A stretch of 38,523 bases of DNA from Candidatus Omnitrophota bacterium (GCA_903861305.1 CAIOTT010000048.1:1-38523), one strand, 5' to 3'; counted from the stretch's first letter, positions 15,551 to 24,856 are shown. The notes: generated by a model not told the origin, from the sequence alone. Translations and numbers: made by a program.

Positions 15551-18500
15551 ATGAAGCGATCATCTGTTAGACGATGTTTCTGGCAGAAGTCCATGGCCGT
15601 GCTTATGGCGTTCATAGTCGCCGCAGGACCAGTGGGTACTTCGTACGCCCAGATCACGGTCCCGATGCCAGCCCCGGGCACCATGGTGGCGTTGAGCGAG
15701 AATTTCACGCCGCTGATGTTGAAGGGTGTTAAGGTTTATCCCGATCATCCGTTCCGGCTCGATTTTATCCTTGATAAAGGGAGTTTAAGCGCTCCAACCG
15801 CCAGCCTGAGGTCAGAATCGACCCGTCTTATCAAGTATTTCCTTGCCTCGATCACCGTTCCTGAAAAAGACCTTTGGGTCAACCTCTCGCCGTATGAGAA
15901 AGACCGTATCATCCCCGATGCATTTGGCGTAACGGAGATGGGGCGCGACCTTTTGGCGCAGGACTATCTTCTCAAGCAGATCACGGCGTCTTTGATCTAT
16001 CCCGAAGAGACCGTCGGTAAAGAGTTTTGGAGCAAAGTTTATGAGGCGGCCCGAAAGCGGTATGGCACAGCGGATGTTCCGGTCGATACTTTCAATAAGG
16101 TCTGGATCGTCCCGCAGAAAGCACTTGTTTATGAGGACAAGGACGCGGCCTATATCGTTGAAACCAGGCTTAAGGTCATGCTCGAAGAGGATTACGTGGC
16201 GTTGGCAGAGTCTGGGACATCGTCCCTTAATATGGGCCCCGTTACGCATACGACGGCGCATGATCAAGGCGCGGCGGCGATCAACAGGCTTGGGTCTGAC
16301 ATCGTTCGCGAGGTTGTGATACCGATCCTTGAGAAGGAAGTGAATGAGGGGAAGAATTTCGCGCCGCTAAGGCAGGTCTACCATGCGTTGATCCTGGCAC
16401 TCTGGTACAAGGACAAGATGAAAGAGAGCGTTTTGGGCAAGGCGTACATTGACCGGGACAAAGTTGTGGGCGTTGATATCGATGATAAAGCAGCAAAGGA
16501 AAAGATCTGGGTACAGTATGTCGCTGCGTTCAAGAAAGGCGTTTACGATTATATCAAGGAAGATGTTGATCCTGTAACGCAACAGATCGTGCCAAGGAAG
16601 TTCTTCTCAGGCGGTTTCTCGGCGTCGGTTGACATCATGGATAAAGCCATGGCATTCACGCACGACGCGTCCATGCGGCCCAGGCATGCCGATGCGCTTG
16701 TTAGCGTTAATTTGATCCCCCGTTTGAGGGATCACGCGATGGAAAAGGATGCATCCTCAGGAGGCGGCATCGACAGGATCATCCTTCAATTCAAGAAACT
16801 TTATGAAGTGGCGCCGGATAAGCGGGCGGTGCTGTTGTTGCAGGATGCTTTGGGGGATTCCAATCAGGATGTTAATGAGTATGCCGTTGGGCCACTGGTT
16901 GATAAAGCCAGGATCCAGCAGGGGCTTGGACGACGGGAAGCAGCGAAGAGGACGATCCTGTTTGCCATCGACCAGATGAACAAGGCGGGTGCGGGCGGGT
17001 GCCAGATCGAATACAAGACCTGGCTGGATATTGTTGCGATGCAGGCCGAGATCGATGTCCCTGCGGCGCGCGGCACTTTCCTGATGACTGAGAAATTTTG
17101 GGAGGTGGTTGCTCGTTTTGGCGGCAACAGAGCATTTATGGCTGAACTGGCAGCACAACGGATCGATCTTGCCCTGCAGTTGGGCATTGAAGGTGCCCTT
17201 GACATGCTGAGTGCCGTCAAAAAGAACGTTCAGGCGGCTTACCTCGGTCCGGTTGCGGCCATTGAGTATAAATATCACCTGACAACCGCAGAGGCAACAT
17301 TTCTCAAGGCCAAAGATGCTGTGTGGGGCAAGGGGCAGCGTGTGAGAGATCTTGACCTGGTCAGCGCCATCGCACAGGTCGCTGTGGACCATCATCTCCC
17401 ATCTGCGGACAGTCTCGTGAGGGAGGCCAAGCGTTTTATCCTTGACCAGGGGAAGAGACGTAATGATCACAGGTATCTTGAAGCCAGGATCGCGCGCCTG
17501 GAATTTATCCTTGGCCATGAGCCTGCCGAGACCGATACTTTTTTGCAAACACCATCGAACGGCCTTAATGCCACAGCGGCATTTAATATTGGAAAGTCTC
17601 TTGCTGAGATGGGACGGTATGAAGAGGCGCTTCACTACGCTTTTGTTGTTGAGGTCAACGTGGATCTGTTGAGAAAGATCGCTGAGACCCAGGCCGAGAA
17701 CGGGATGCTGGAAGAGGCGATCCGGACGGTATCGTTGATCAATGTTCAGCAGGGATCGCGTGCGGAGGATGTCTTTGGTCTTGCGTTGATGGGTATTTTG
17801 AGGATCGCGCTTGAGGCGCGTGCTAAAGAAGGAGAGCCTTTTCTTCCAGGAACGGCGGCGAATAGTTTTACGGATCTAGAGCCTGATAAGACCACAACAC
17901 TGGCAGGCTCTACCCGTTTGAGGCACATCCTGATCGCGAATGAAGAGATCAGCACCGACGCGCCGGAGTACAATGCGGGTTGTTATCTCGTGACGCGGGG
18001 ACCGCGTATGGCGCTTCAACTCAGGCGGTTGGGCATTGAGGCCGTTGTTACCAGCGAGCTTCTCCAGAAGAATGTCGGTATTGATGATGGCACAGATCAT
18101 TGGGAGAAAGATCTGATCGCTGTTTACCTGACAGTCCCCGAAGAATATAGCGCAGCGGTAACGGCGTACGTGCAGCAAAAAGCCTGGCAACTGCCCGAGG
18201 ACGCGCAGATAGCCTTGGTGGCCCAATATTCGTCTCATGACGATGTGTATGGGGACAAATATACAGATGATCTGCACCGCGGCGAGCCTTCTCCCAGTTC
18301 ACCGGTGGCGGGTGGGACCGCAGCGCGTGTTCATGTTCTGAACAAGAGCATGATGGCGTTGGGTGTGAGGAAGATCGGTAAAGGAGAATTCAATCCGCAG
18401 ATGGGGAACAAGGGAGCAGGGTTCCTTGTTTTTGAACGGCTGGGATTGCCTTATCCTGCCGGGATCGTCCTTTCGGAAGATCTTGTTAACACCCTGCTTC

Positions 18501-20146
18501 AAGTTATGGAGAAGGAGGAGGAGGACGTCGTGGCATTCATCAGGCAGGAGTTGATCAATGCCGGGGTCGACCCTCAGCAAAGCGTTTCCGTAAGGAGCAA
18601 TCCCAAGCGCTCGATGCCCGGGATCCTGAATACTGTCACGGATACACATGACTGGCTGGCCGGTGTCCGCAAGGTCGCTGCGGCGTGGGATACGGACAAG
18701 GCAAAGAATTACCGCCGCAGGGAAGGGATCGATGATAGGTATGATCTCCCTGTCATTATCCAGCAATGGGTGAGCGGTATTAAAGAACCAGGTTATCCGG
18801 CAAAGCGTGCGGCGGACACGTCCTTGCCGTTTTATGCTTCGGGCGCTTTTTCAACGAGGGATCCTAACACGAACAAAAGCGGTCTTTTCGGGAACTATCT
18901 TGAGAATGCTTCCGGAGAAGACTTGATGACCGGCGGCAAGGAAGGGATCGACATCAATACTCTGGCCCGGACAGCGCCTGATATTTATCGCCAGCTGGTC
19001 GAGGCCGGTGAGAAGCTGGAAGCGGACGTCGGGCCCCAGGAGGTTGAGTTCGTGGTCCATGACGGGAAGTTGTATTTTGTCCAGACACGCAAGATCCATT
19101 TTTCGCCGTTGGCTGAGATCGATTACTTAAAACAACAGTTGGCCGAAGGCAAGATTTCGGAAGCCCGGGCGATCCCTCAGATGGAGAAGCTTCAGAACAA
19201 GCTGGGTGCGCGCATGATGTTCAGGATCAGGGAAGCCGGAAAAACCCAAAGCCTTGGCCGTGGCGTGGCGTCGACGCCTGGGGCCATTCGGGGGCAGCTC
19301 GTCTGGAATATTGGCAGGGCCCGTGAATTGATGGAACAAGGAAAGCCGCTGATCTTTGTCGCCAATGAAGATAACCAGAATGATATCATTGCCATGATGT
19401 TTGATTATCCCCGGACAGGGCTGATCACAAGTTACGGCAATAATTCTTCACATGAAGCCGTATTGACCCGTTTGGCCGGTATCCCGTCGTTGATCAATCT
19501 GAATGCGGCCAGCTGGAAGCTGGCAGGTGACGGTCAGGGGATTGTTCTTTCAAACGGTGCGAAATTCGAGGAAGGGGCCGAGGTTGTTTTGGATGGCGAC
19601 ACGAACAATTTGTTCATGGATGACGGGATCGTCCTTGAAGAGAACAGTAGTTCGGTCCACGATGCCAGTTATGGGGTCAAGATCCCCGTAAAGCGAAATG
19701 AATTCTTAGCACATTATTTGGGTGAGGATGGCAATCTCAAGCCCGAGTTCACCCTGTCGCGACTGGAAGAGATCAGCAAGAAGGCAATAGAGAAATACCA
19801 GAGGATCGATGCTTTCGTTAAAAGATTGAAAAGGGAAGGATCACCTCAGGGATTGCTTGAAAAGGCCGAGAAAGCTCTTTTTCTAGCGAACCTTGAGAAA
19901 CATTTTGCGCATGACCTTCTTACACAGCGGCAAAGTTCTGATAAGGCTGATCCTGCGATGGAGAGAACCAATGGAGGTATCGATCTTGACCGCACCAGGA
20001 CTGCTCTGAAGGTCCGGCATGCCGGTCCCGGCATCCGGTTCAAGGCCGATCAGGCCATGTTCGCGTCGATGGTGAATGCGTCTGGTTTGACCCCGGTCAT
20101 TATTGATATCGTACCAAATGTGGACCTTGGAACGATCATGCAATGA
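15551..20146 (+). CDS. giant exported chimera: shared N-terminal module, helical repeats, PPDK-like ATP-grasp and phosphohistidine domains, GGIDL module
   Basis: 1531 residues. Residues 1-33 are a signal peptide (cut after SYA). Residues 34-365 are the module shared with the gene at 1242, ending RKFFSGG. Residues about 400-770 are helical, with a TPR-like stretch (MGRYEEALHYAF) near 690. Residues about 930-1185 match the nucleotide-binding half of pyruvate phosphate dikinase: GNKGAGF near 952, VSVRSNPKRSMPGILNTV near 1015, GNYLENASGEDL near 1113, and VEFVVHDGKLYFVQTRK near 1165-1181. A phosphohistidine domain follows: the swivelling His is H1301 in NNSSHEAVLTR. The PEP/pyruvate-binding barrel is absent. 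The GGIDL module starts at 1475. Key residues look intact, so ATP-driven histidine phosphorylation is plausible, yet export would remove it from ATP. The acceptor is unknown. Confidence 0.85.
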   Translation: MKRSSVRRCFWQKSMAVLMAFIVAAGPVGTSYAQITVPMPAPGTMVALSENFTPLMLKGVKVYPDHPFRLDFILDKGSLSAPTASLRSESTRLIKYFLASITVPEKDLWVNLSPYEKDRIIPDAFGVTEMGRDLLAQDYLLKQITASLIYPEETVGKEFWSKVYEAARKRYGTADVPVDTFNKVWIVPQKALVYEDKDAAYIVETRLKVMLEEDYVALAESGTSSLNMGPVTHTTAHDQGAAAINRLGSDIVREVVIPILEKEVNEGKNFAPLRQVYHALILALWYKDKMKESVLGKAYIDRDKVVGVDIDDKAAKEKIWVQYVAAFKKGVYDYIKEDVDPVTQQIVPRKFFSGGFSASVDIMDKAMAFTHDASMRPRHADALVSVNLIPRLRDHAMEKDASSGGGIDRIILQFKKLYEVAPDKRAVLLLQDALGDSNQDVNEYAVGPLVDKARIQQGLGRREAAKRTILFAIDQMNKAGAGGCQIEYKTWLDIVAMQAEIDVPAARGTFLMTEKFWEVVARFGGNRAFMAELAAQRIDLALQLGIEGALDMLSAVKKNVQAAYLGPVAAIEYKYHLTTAEATFLKAKDAVWGKGQRVRDLDLVSAIAQVAVDHHLPSADSLVREAKRFILDQGKRRNDHRYLEARIARLEFILGHEPAETDTFLQTPSNGLNATAAFNIGKSLAEMGRYEEALHYAFVVEVNVDLLRKIAETQAENGMLEEAIRTVSLINVQQGSRAEDVFGLALMGILRIALEARAKEGEPFLPGTAANSFTDLEPDKTTTLAGSTRLRHILIANEEISTDAPEYNAGCYLVTRGPRMALQLRRLGIEAVVTSELLQKNVGIDDGTDHWEKDLIAVYLTVPEEYSAAVTAYVQQKAWQLPEDAQIALVAQYSSHDDVYGDKYTDDLHRGEPSPSSPVAGGTAARVHVLNKSMMALGVRKIGKGEFNPQMGNKGAGFLVFERLGLPYPAGIVLSEDLVNTLLQVMEKEEEDVVAFIRQELINAGVDPQQSVSVRSNPKRSMPGILNTVTDTHDWLAGVRKVAAAWDTDKAKNYRRREGIDDRYDLPVIIQQWVSGIKEPGYPAKRAADTSLPFYASGAFSTRDPNTNKSGLFGNYLENASGEDLMTGGKEGIDINTLARTAPDIYRQLVEAGEKLEADVGPQEVEFVVHDGKLYFVQTRKIHFSPLAEIDYLKQQLAEGKISEARAIPQMEKLQNKLGARMMFRIREAGKTQSLGRGVASTPGAIRGQLVWNIGRARELMEQGKPLIFVANEDNQNDIIAMMFDYPRTGLITSYGNNSSHEAVLTRLAGIPSLINLNAASWKLAGDGQGIVLSNGAKFEEGAEVVLDGDTNNLFMDDGIVLEENSSSVHDASYGVKIPVKRNEFLAHYLGEDGNLKPEFTLSRLEEISKKAIEKYQRIDAFVKRLKREGSPQGLLEKAEKALFLANLEKHFAHDLLTQRQSSDKADPAMERTNGGIDLDRTRTALKVRHAGPGIRFKADQAMFASMVNASGLTPVIIDIVPNVDLGTIMQ

Positions 20147-20152
20147 TCCGCG

Positions 20153-20647
20153 TCAGGTCGTTTCTTTCCCTTTGGTCATGAGGAGTTTGCCGGAGCGCGT
20201 CATTTCTGTCAGGCCGTATTTGCTGATCAGGGACTCGAACGCGTTCAGATCGTCAGTGGTCCCCATGTGGGCAATGATAAGGTAGCCGTCCGTTTCGTCA
20301 ATGACCTTGGCGTGGTGTTCCCTGATGTGTTTGGCCAGGATCGCTTTGGATGCCGAGGGCTTGAGTTTGAGCAGCGAAAGTTCGCGGTCCACGGAGGTTC
20401 CCAGGACATGCTCACTGGCATGGATGACGTCGATGAGCTTGTTAAGCTGCGTGATGATCTGCTCCAGGATGGTGCGGTCACCCTTCGCGGTCACGGTCAT
20501 GCGTGAAAACTTCGGATTGTGCGTGGCCGAGACCACCAGGGAATCGATGTTGTACCCGCGGCGGGCAAAGGTCAAAGCGACGCGGACAAGCACACCGGGC
20601 TTGTTCGCCACCAGGATGCTGAGTGTGTGGGTGTCATTGGGTTTCAT
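20153..20647 (-). CDS. ilvH: acetolactate synthase small (regulatory) subunit
   Basis: 164 residues, full length. The N-terminal ACT domain is clear (HTLSILVANKPGVLVRVA, then RRGYNIDSLVV), followed by a second alpha-beta domain. IlvH stabilises and activates the catalytic subunit and mediates valine feedback in branched-chain amino-acid synthesis. It starts 9 bases after ilvB ends, so the two form one transcript on the minus strand. Its stop lies only 6 bases from the stop of the convergent chimeric gene, with no hairpin terminator between them. Confidence 0.93.
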   Translation of the reverse strand: MKPNDTHTLSILVANKPGVLVRVALTFARRGYNIDSLVVSATHNPKFSRMTVTAKGDRTILEQIITQLNKLIDVIHASEHVLGTSVDRELSLLKLKPSASKAILAKHIREHHAKVIDETDGYLIIAHMGTTDDLNAFESLISKYGLTEMTRSGKLLMTKGKETT

Positions 20648-20656
20648 AAAATAGCC

Positions 20657-22384
20657 TCAGGTAGAACCGGTCGGTTTTTCCATTTTTGTTTTGGGTGCTT
20701 CCGTGATGATGTGATACGCGGATTTTCCGGCCGGTATCATGGGGAACACGTTGCCTTCCTTGATGACCTCCGCGTGGATCAGCGCGGGCCCCTTGTGGGC
20801 CATGGCCGCCTGAAGGACAGAGCGGCAATCCTTCACGTTATCGATATGAAAGCCCTTGATGCCGTAGGCTTCGGCCAGTTTCACGAAATCCGGGTTGCCG
20901 ACCAGGTCGACACCGGAAAGGCGGTTGTCGAAAAAGAGCGACTGCCACTGGCGTACCATGCCCAGGTACTTGTTGTCGATGACGAGCACCTTGACTGGTT
21001 GCTTGTTGACGGCAGCGGTTGCAAGTTCGCACAATGTCATTTGGAACCCGCCGTCACCCACAATGGCCACGACAAGTTCGCCCGGACGCCCGAACTGGGC
21101 GCCGATGGCGGCAGGGAAGCCGTAGCCCATGGTGCCGGCACCACCTGACGAAAGCCAGTTGTGGCAGTGGTCGATCTTGTAGAACTGGGCTGCCCACATC
21201 TGGTGCTGGCCCACGTCGGTTGACACGACCGCTTTGCCCCTGGTCACGTGGTACAGATCGTCAATGACGCGCTGGGCTGTCAGCCCGTCCGCGTCGGCAT
21301 AGTGCAGCGGGTATTCTTTTTTCAGGAAATCCAGTTCTTCGATCCATGCGGCGGTGTCAAGCGGGGTCACGTGCTTGAGGAGCTCCTCCACGATGAGCCG
21401 GGCGTCGCCGATGATGGCAAGGTCGGGCTTCACGATCTTGTTGACCTCAGCCGGGTCGATGTCGAGATGGACCTTCTTGGCGCCGATGCAAAACTCATCA
21501 TTGTTGCCGTTGATGCGGTCATCCCAGCGGGAACCGACCGACACGATCAGGTCACATCCGACCAGGGCTTTATTGGCATAGACCGTGCCGTGCATCCCCA
21601 GCATGCCGAGTGAGAGCCGGTGCGTTTCAGGAAAAGCCCCTTTGCCCAGGAGTGTCACGGTCACGGGGCAGTTGAGTTTCTCCGCAAGGGCCTTGACCGC
21701 TTTGTCCGCGCTCGCAATAACAGCGCCATGGCCGACGAGCAAGAGAGGCTTCTTGGATTGCTTGAAAAGTTTTGCCAGCTTGAGGATATCCGCTTTGGCC
21801 GGTTTTCCGGGGATCGTATAGCCGGGGATGTCGGTTTCCTGGTCCAGGGCCGCGGTGAATTGGCCGGATGTGATGTCCTTGGGCAGGTCAACAAGCACAG
21901 GGCCCGGGCGTCCGGTGGCAGCGATATGGAACGCTTCCTTGACAATGCGCGGGATCGCGTTGGTGTCTTTCACCAGGTAGCTGTGTTTGACCACGGGCAT
22001 GGTGATGCCCACGATATCTGATTCCTGAAAGGCATCTTTGCCGAGCATGGGTGTGATGGTTTGCCCCGTGAAAACGACCATGGGGATGGAATCCATCATG
22101 GCCGTCATGATACCGGTGACGGTGTTGGTGGCGCCGGGTCCTGATGTGACCAGGGCCACGCCGACTTTGCCCGTGGCGCGGGCATACCCGTCAGCCATGT
22201 GGGTGGCGCCCTGTTCATGGCGCACCAAAATGGTCTTTATCTTCGATTCATAGAGCGCATCGAACAACGGGATGGCGGACCCTCCGGGGAGGCCGAAGAT
22301 GTATTCCACACCATGGTTCTCCAGGCATTTGATCAATGCCTGGGCCCCGGTCATGGGTTTCGCGGGTGCTGTTTTCCTTGCCAT
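20657..22384 (-). CDS. ilvB: acetolactate synthase large (catalytic) subunit
   Basis: 575 residues, standard for the thiamine-diphosphate enzyme that condenses two pyruvates to acetolactate, or pyruvate with 2-ketobutyrate, in valine, leucine and isoleucine synthesis. [14 protein letters not shown] and [15 protein letters not shown] carry the catalytic Glu (E57). The C-terminal domain holds [15 protein letters not shown] and [12 protein letters not shown], the cofactor-binding motif. GGAAAGG precedes the ATG. ilvH follows directly. No leader peptide rich in branched-chain codons fits in the short upstream gap. The ferredoxin terminator lies just upstream, so transcription must start in that gap or come from read-through. 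Confidence 0.95.
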   Translation of the reverse strand: MARKTAPAKPMTGAQALIKCLENHGVEYIFGLPGGSAIPLFDALYESKIKTILVRHEQGATHMADGYARATGKVGVALVTSGPGATNTVTGIMTAMMDSIPMVVFTGQTITPMLGKDAFQESDIVGITMPVVKHSYLVKDTNAIPRIVKEAFHIAATGRPGPVLVDLPKDITSGQFTAALDQETDIPGYTIPGKPAKADILKLAKLFKQSKKPLLLVGHGAVIASADKAVKALAEKLNCPVTVTLLGKGAFPETHRLSLGMLGMHGTVYANKALVGCDLIVSVGSRWDDRINGNNDEFCIGAKKVHLDIDPAEVNKIVKPDLAIIGDARLIVEELLKHVTPLDTAAWIEELDFLKKEYPLHYADADGLTAQRVIDDLYHVTRGKAVVSTDVGQHQMWAAQFYKIDHCHNWLSSGGAGTMGYGFPAAIGAQFGRPGELVVAIVGDGGFQMTLCELATAAVNKQPVKVLVIDNKYLGMVRQWQSLFFDNRLSGVDLVGNPDFVKLAEAYGIKGFHIDNVKDCRSVLQAAMAHKGPALIHAEVIKEGNVFPMIPAGKSAYHIITEAPKTKMEKPTGST

Positions 22385-22414
22385 AGATGCCTTTCCAGAT
22401 ACGCGAGAGAGCTC

Positions 22415-22455
22415 GCAAAAAATTAAAGGGCGCTGAATTGCTCCAGCGCCCTTTT
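22415..22455 (-). terminator. intrinsic terminator after the ferredoxin gene
   Basis: AAAGGGCGCTG at 22425-22435 and CAGCGCCCTTT at 22444-22454 form a perfect 11-bp stem with an 8-base loop. Read on the minus strand, the stem is followed by TTTAATTTTTTG. It lies between the ferredoxin stop and ilvB. A smaller palindrome (GCGAG-aga-gCTCGC, 22403-22416) sits just past the T run. Confidence 0.85.
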
Positions 22456-22474
22456 CAGTCTTCTTTCCGAAGTG

Positions 22475-22750
22475 TTACTTTTTCAGCGGGTCCTTTTTCG
22501 TGCTGATCGGGGGAAGCTTGGGCGCTTTTTCCTTGTTGAGCGCGATGAATTGTTTCCATTTGGCAGGTACGTCGCCGTCAGGATAGATCGCCTGGACAGG
22601 GCACTCGGCAGCACACGCGCCGCAGTCAATGCAAACATCAGGGTCGATCACGAGCATATTGGTATCCTCGCGGAAAGCTTCCACAGGGCACACGACACAA
22701 CAGTTGGTGTTGCGGCAATTCACGCAGGGTTCGCAGACAACATGAGGCAT
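22475..22750 (-). CDS. fdxA: ferredoxin, 7Fe FdxA type
   Basis: 91 residues. The N-terminal cysteine pattern C9-x2-C12-x4-C17-x3-C21-P and the second set C40-x2-C43-x2-C46-x3-C50-P match ferredoxins with one 3Fe-4S and one 4Fe-4S cluster (as Azotobacter FdI). Extra cysteines at C6 and C18 are present. The C-terminal tail is basic (KKDPLKK). It carries low-potential electrons in the cytosol; the neighbouring radical SAM protein needs such a donor, though the pairing is only inferred. AGGAG precedes the ATG, a near-consensus promoter lies upstream and a terminator downstream, so it forms its own transcription unit. Confidence 0.9.
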   Translation of the reverse strand: MPHVVCEPCVNCRNTNCCVVCPVEAFREDTNMLVIDPDVCIDCGACAAECPVQAIYPDGDVPAKWKQFIALNKEKAPKLPPISTKKDPLKK

Positions 22751-22786
22751 AAGGTAACTCCTGTTAACAGGTTAAACAATTAACGA

Positions 22787-22815
22787 AATATAACAGAGAG
22801 ATAAGAAATTGTCAA
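22787..22815 (-). promoter_or_regulatory. near-consensus sigma-70 promoter of the ferredoxin gene
   Basis: On the minus strand: TTGACA (22815-22810), a perfect -35, a 17-base spacer, then TATATT (22792-22787), five of six for -10. Transcription would start near 22780, about 30 bases before the ATG. This is the best promoter in the window and suggests strong constitutive expression. Confidence 0.8.
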
Positions 22816-22839
22816 AGATTTTACGAACGAAACATGACG

Positions 22840-24288
22840 TTACACAGCTTTGGTGGTAGAGGCTGTCTTCTTCCAGAAATAATCCACGAACGCCCCGAAA
22901 CCGTAGAGCTTGCGCAGAAGATCGCCCATGGAGCGGATGCTGATGAGCATGCGTCCCATTTGGGCGGGGCGAAGGTAGAATTCTTTCAGGCCCGTGTCGA
23001 TCAGCGCGTCGATGTCCTTGTTGGAGAGCTGGGGATAGGACAGGAGCGTTTTTTGTTCGCCTTCCGCCGTGAGCCAGTCGGTCCAGTCTTTCGCTAACAA
23101 ATAGCCGTTATCCTTGGCCCACACGTAAAGTGTCGTGCCCGGGTAGGTGGCGATCCCGGTGATCTGGATCGTGTCCAGCGGCATGGATTTGGCATAGTCG
23201 ATCGTGGCCCGCGCGCTGGCCTTGGTCTCGCCGGGCGCTCCGATCATGAAACAGCCGTGCAGGGTGAAGCCCAGTTCATGCGCGCGCTGGCTGAAACGCC
23301 GCCCCATGGCCACATTGACCCCGCCTTTACGGACCGCGCGCAAAGCTTCATCGGTCCCGAACTCATATCCGACCATCAACATCCGGCATCCGGCTTCTTT
23401 CATTAAAGGGAGCATCTCAAGGTCAGTGTTGATGCGCGTGTTGCACGACCAGGATATTCTTTTGTGCAGGCCCCGGCGGATGATCTCTTCGCAAACTTCG
23501 CGGACATGGCGTGTATCTGCAGCAAAAGTGTCGGTCTCGAACATGATCTCCCGGATCTCGGGAAAAAGTTTAAGGTCATATTCCATTTCATCAACGACAC
23601 GCTGCGCGCTGCGGGTGCGCAGGCGGTAGCCGTACATCAGTTGGGGGTCGCGGCAGAAGGTACAGGCGTTGTTGCAGCCGCGGCCTGTGAACAGCGTCAG
23701 GAAAGGAAATTTTTTCCCGGCGTCTGGATACCACTCGGGTTTTATCAGATGCCAGGCCGGGAAGGGCAGGGTGTTGACATCCAGCGGCGCACGCTCGGGA
23801 TTGGCAATGATGGTATTGCCGTCACGCCACGTCAGTCCCGCGACAGCCTTGCGGTCAATGCCGTTAGCCAATTCCAGGAGGGTGTGGTCGTATTCGCCGC
23901 GCAGGATAAGGTCGACGGCACCTTTGGATATCTCAAATGTATTGTCCGGTTCAGCGCTCGCGTGCTGGCCGACAAAAGCCACGGTACAGGCATTCTCCTG
24001 CTTGATGACACGGGCCTGTTCAATGTCCCCGTAAATGGACGGGGTTGTGGCGTGGATCACCAGGAGCTGCGGCTTGAAGGCGCGGATGATGGCGAAGCTT
24101 TCCTCGGGTGTGAGGTTCCGGGCGGCGGCTTCAACAAAGATGACCTCATGCCCGGCGTCCAGGAGTATTTGGGCCGCGATGAGCAGGTAGTCCGGGTGGC
24201 GCTGGACACGCCCGCGGGATTTTGCCGCCCAGCGGGCAACGCGGACAAAATTCCTGCCGAATGAGGGGTTGAGGATCGCGACTTTCAT
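22840..24288 (-). CDS. B12-binding-type radical SAM protein
   Basis: 482 residues from the ATG at 24288 (MKVAILNPSFGR), the usual beginning of this family; a TTG at 24339 would add 17 unlikely residues. Residues 1-150 form a Rossmann-like cobalamin-binding-type domain (LLIAAQILLDAGHEV). The radical SAM core has FTGRGCNNACTFCRDP near residue 200, the CxxxCxxC that binds the 4Fe-4S cluster and SAM. MLMVGYEFG and GETKASARATIDYAK follow as further core strands. Members methylate, cyclise or rearrange unreactive carbon in lipids or cofactors. The substrate is not visible. The gene diverges from the PEBP gene and lies next to a ferredoxin. Confidence 0.85.
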   Translation of the reverse strand: MKVAILNPSFGRNFVRVARWAAKSRGRVQRHPDYLLIAAQILLDAGHEVIFVEAAARNLTPEESFAIIRAFKPQLLVIHATTPSIYGDIEQARVIKQENACTVAFVGQHASAEPDNTFEISKGAVDLILRGEYDHTLLELANGIDRKAVAGLTWRDGNTIIANPERAPLDVNTLPFPAWHLIKPEWYPDAGKKFPFLTLFTGRGCNNACTFCRDPQLMYGYRLRTRSAQRVVDEMEYDLKLFPEIREIMFETDTFAADTRHVREVCEEIIRRGLHKRISWSCNTRINTDLEMLPLMKEAGCRMLMVGYEFGTDEALRAVRKGGVNVAMGRRFSQRAHELGFTLHGCFMIGAPGETKASARATIDYAKSMPLDTIQITGIATYPGTTLYVWAKDNGYLLAKDWTDWLTAEGEQKTLLSYPQLSNKDIDALIDTGLKEFYLRPAQMGRMLISIRSMGDLLRKLYGFGAFVDYFWKKTASTTKAV

Positions 24289-24370
24289 GACCGTGATATA
24301 GTAAACACTCTTGGGATGTTTTTCAACAAATACCTGCAACGAATGATAACAGGCAACACGTTAATTCCTT

Positions 24371-24388
24371 ATTATACCTTAGTATAAT
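24371..24388. promoter_or_regulatory. palindrome with back-to-back -10 boxes between divergent genes
   Basis: ATTATAC-CTTA-GTATAAT is a perfect 7-bp inverted repeat. Its right half contains TATAAT for the plus strand and its left half TATAAT for the minus strand, so it could start the PEBP gene at 24422 and the radical SAM gene at 24288. The -35 regions are poor matches, which may mean an activator is needed, or that the palindrome is an operator. Confidence 0.5.
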
Positions 24389-24421
24389 TGTCATAATTCC
24401 GCTGCTTATTACGATAGAAGC

Positions 24422-24856
24422 ATGCTACTGACAAGTCCTGAATTTGCGTATAATTCCCGCATGCCGGTCCATTTGACCTGTCAGGGGAAGGATGTGTCTC
24501 CTGTCCTGGATATCGCGGGGGTGCCTTCTGATGCCCGGAGCCTTGCCTTGATCGTGGAGGATCCCGACGCCCCTATGGGGACCTGGGACCACTGGATCGT
24601 CTATAATATCCCTCCTGCCACCACGCATATCGCCTCAGGTTCCGTTCCCGGGACAGAAGCCTGGAATAGTTTTCAAAAGCTCGGATGGGGTGGCCCATGT
24701 CCCGCCGGCGGCGCACACCGATATTTCTTTAAACTTTATGCTCTGGATTTACAACTGGACCTAGGGCCCAAAGTCAGGAAGAAAGACGTTGAGAAGGCCA
24801 TGGCCGGTCATATCCTGGCTCAGGCAGCCTTAATGGGAACTTATCAGAAACACTAG
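24422..24856 (+). CDS. cytosolic PEBP-family (YbhB/YbcL-like) protein
   Basis: 144 residues, no signal peptide. It shows the consensus PEBP motifs: LTCQGKDVSPVLDI, EDPDAPMGTWDHWIVYNIPP and GGPCPAGGAHRYFFKLYALD. It is the paralogue of the exported protein at 8848, which has altered pocket motifs, so the organism has one version in each compartment. The biochemical role is unsettled for bacteria. The start sits just after a palindromic promoter region and has no strong ribosome-binding site. Confidence 0.88.
   Translation: MLLTSPEFAYNSRMPVHLTCQGKDVSPVLDIAGVPSDARSLALIVEDPDAPMGTWDHWIVYNIPPATTHIASGSVPGTEAWNSFQKLGWGGPCPAGGAHRYFFKLYALDLQLDLGPKVRKKDVEKAMAGHILAQAALMGTYQKH

Noticed and set aside
16757-17635. 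Minus-strand open frame of 292 codons
   Set aside because: It is antisense to the helical region of the chimeric gene, with no ribosome-binding site or recognisable motif.
20519-21148. Plus-strand open frame opposite ilvH/ilvB
   Set aside because: Both ilv genes are full length with catalytic motifs; the opposite frame is a by-product of codon bias.
22385-22474. Leader-peptide attenuator for ilvB
   Set aside because: No short frame with a run of Leu, Ile or Val codons is present; the hairpin is better explained as the ferredoxin terminator.
23464-24264. Plus-strand open frame of 266 codons
   Set aside because: It is the mirror of the radical SAM gene, which carries the CxxxCxxC motif in the sense direction.
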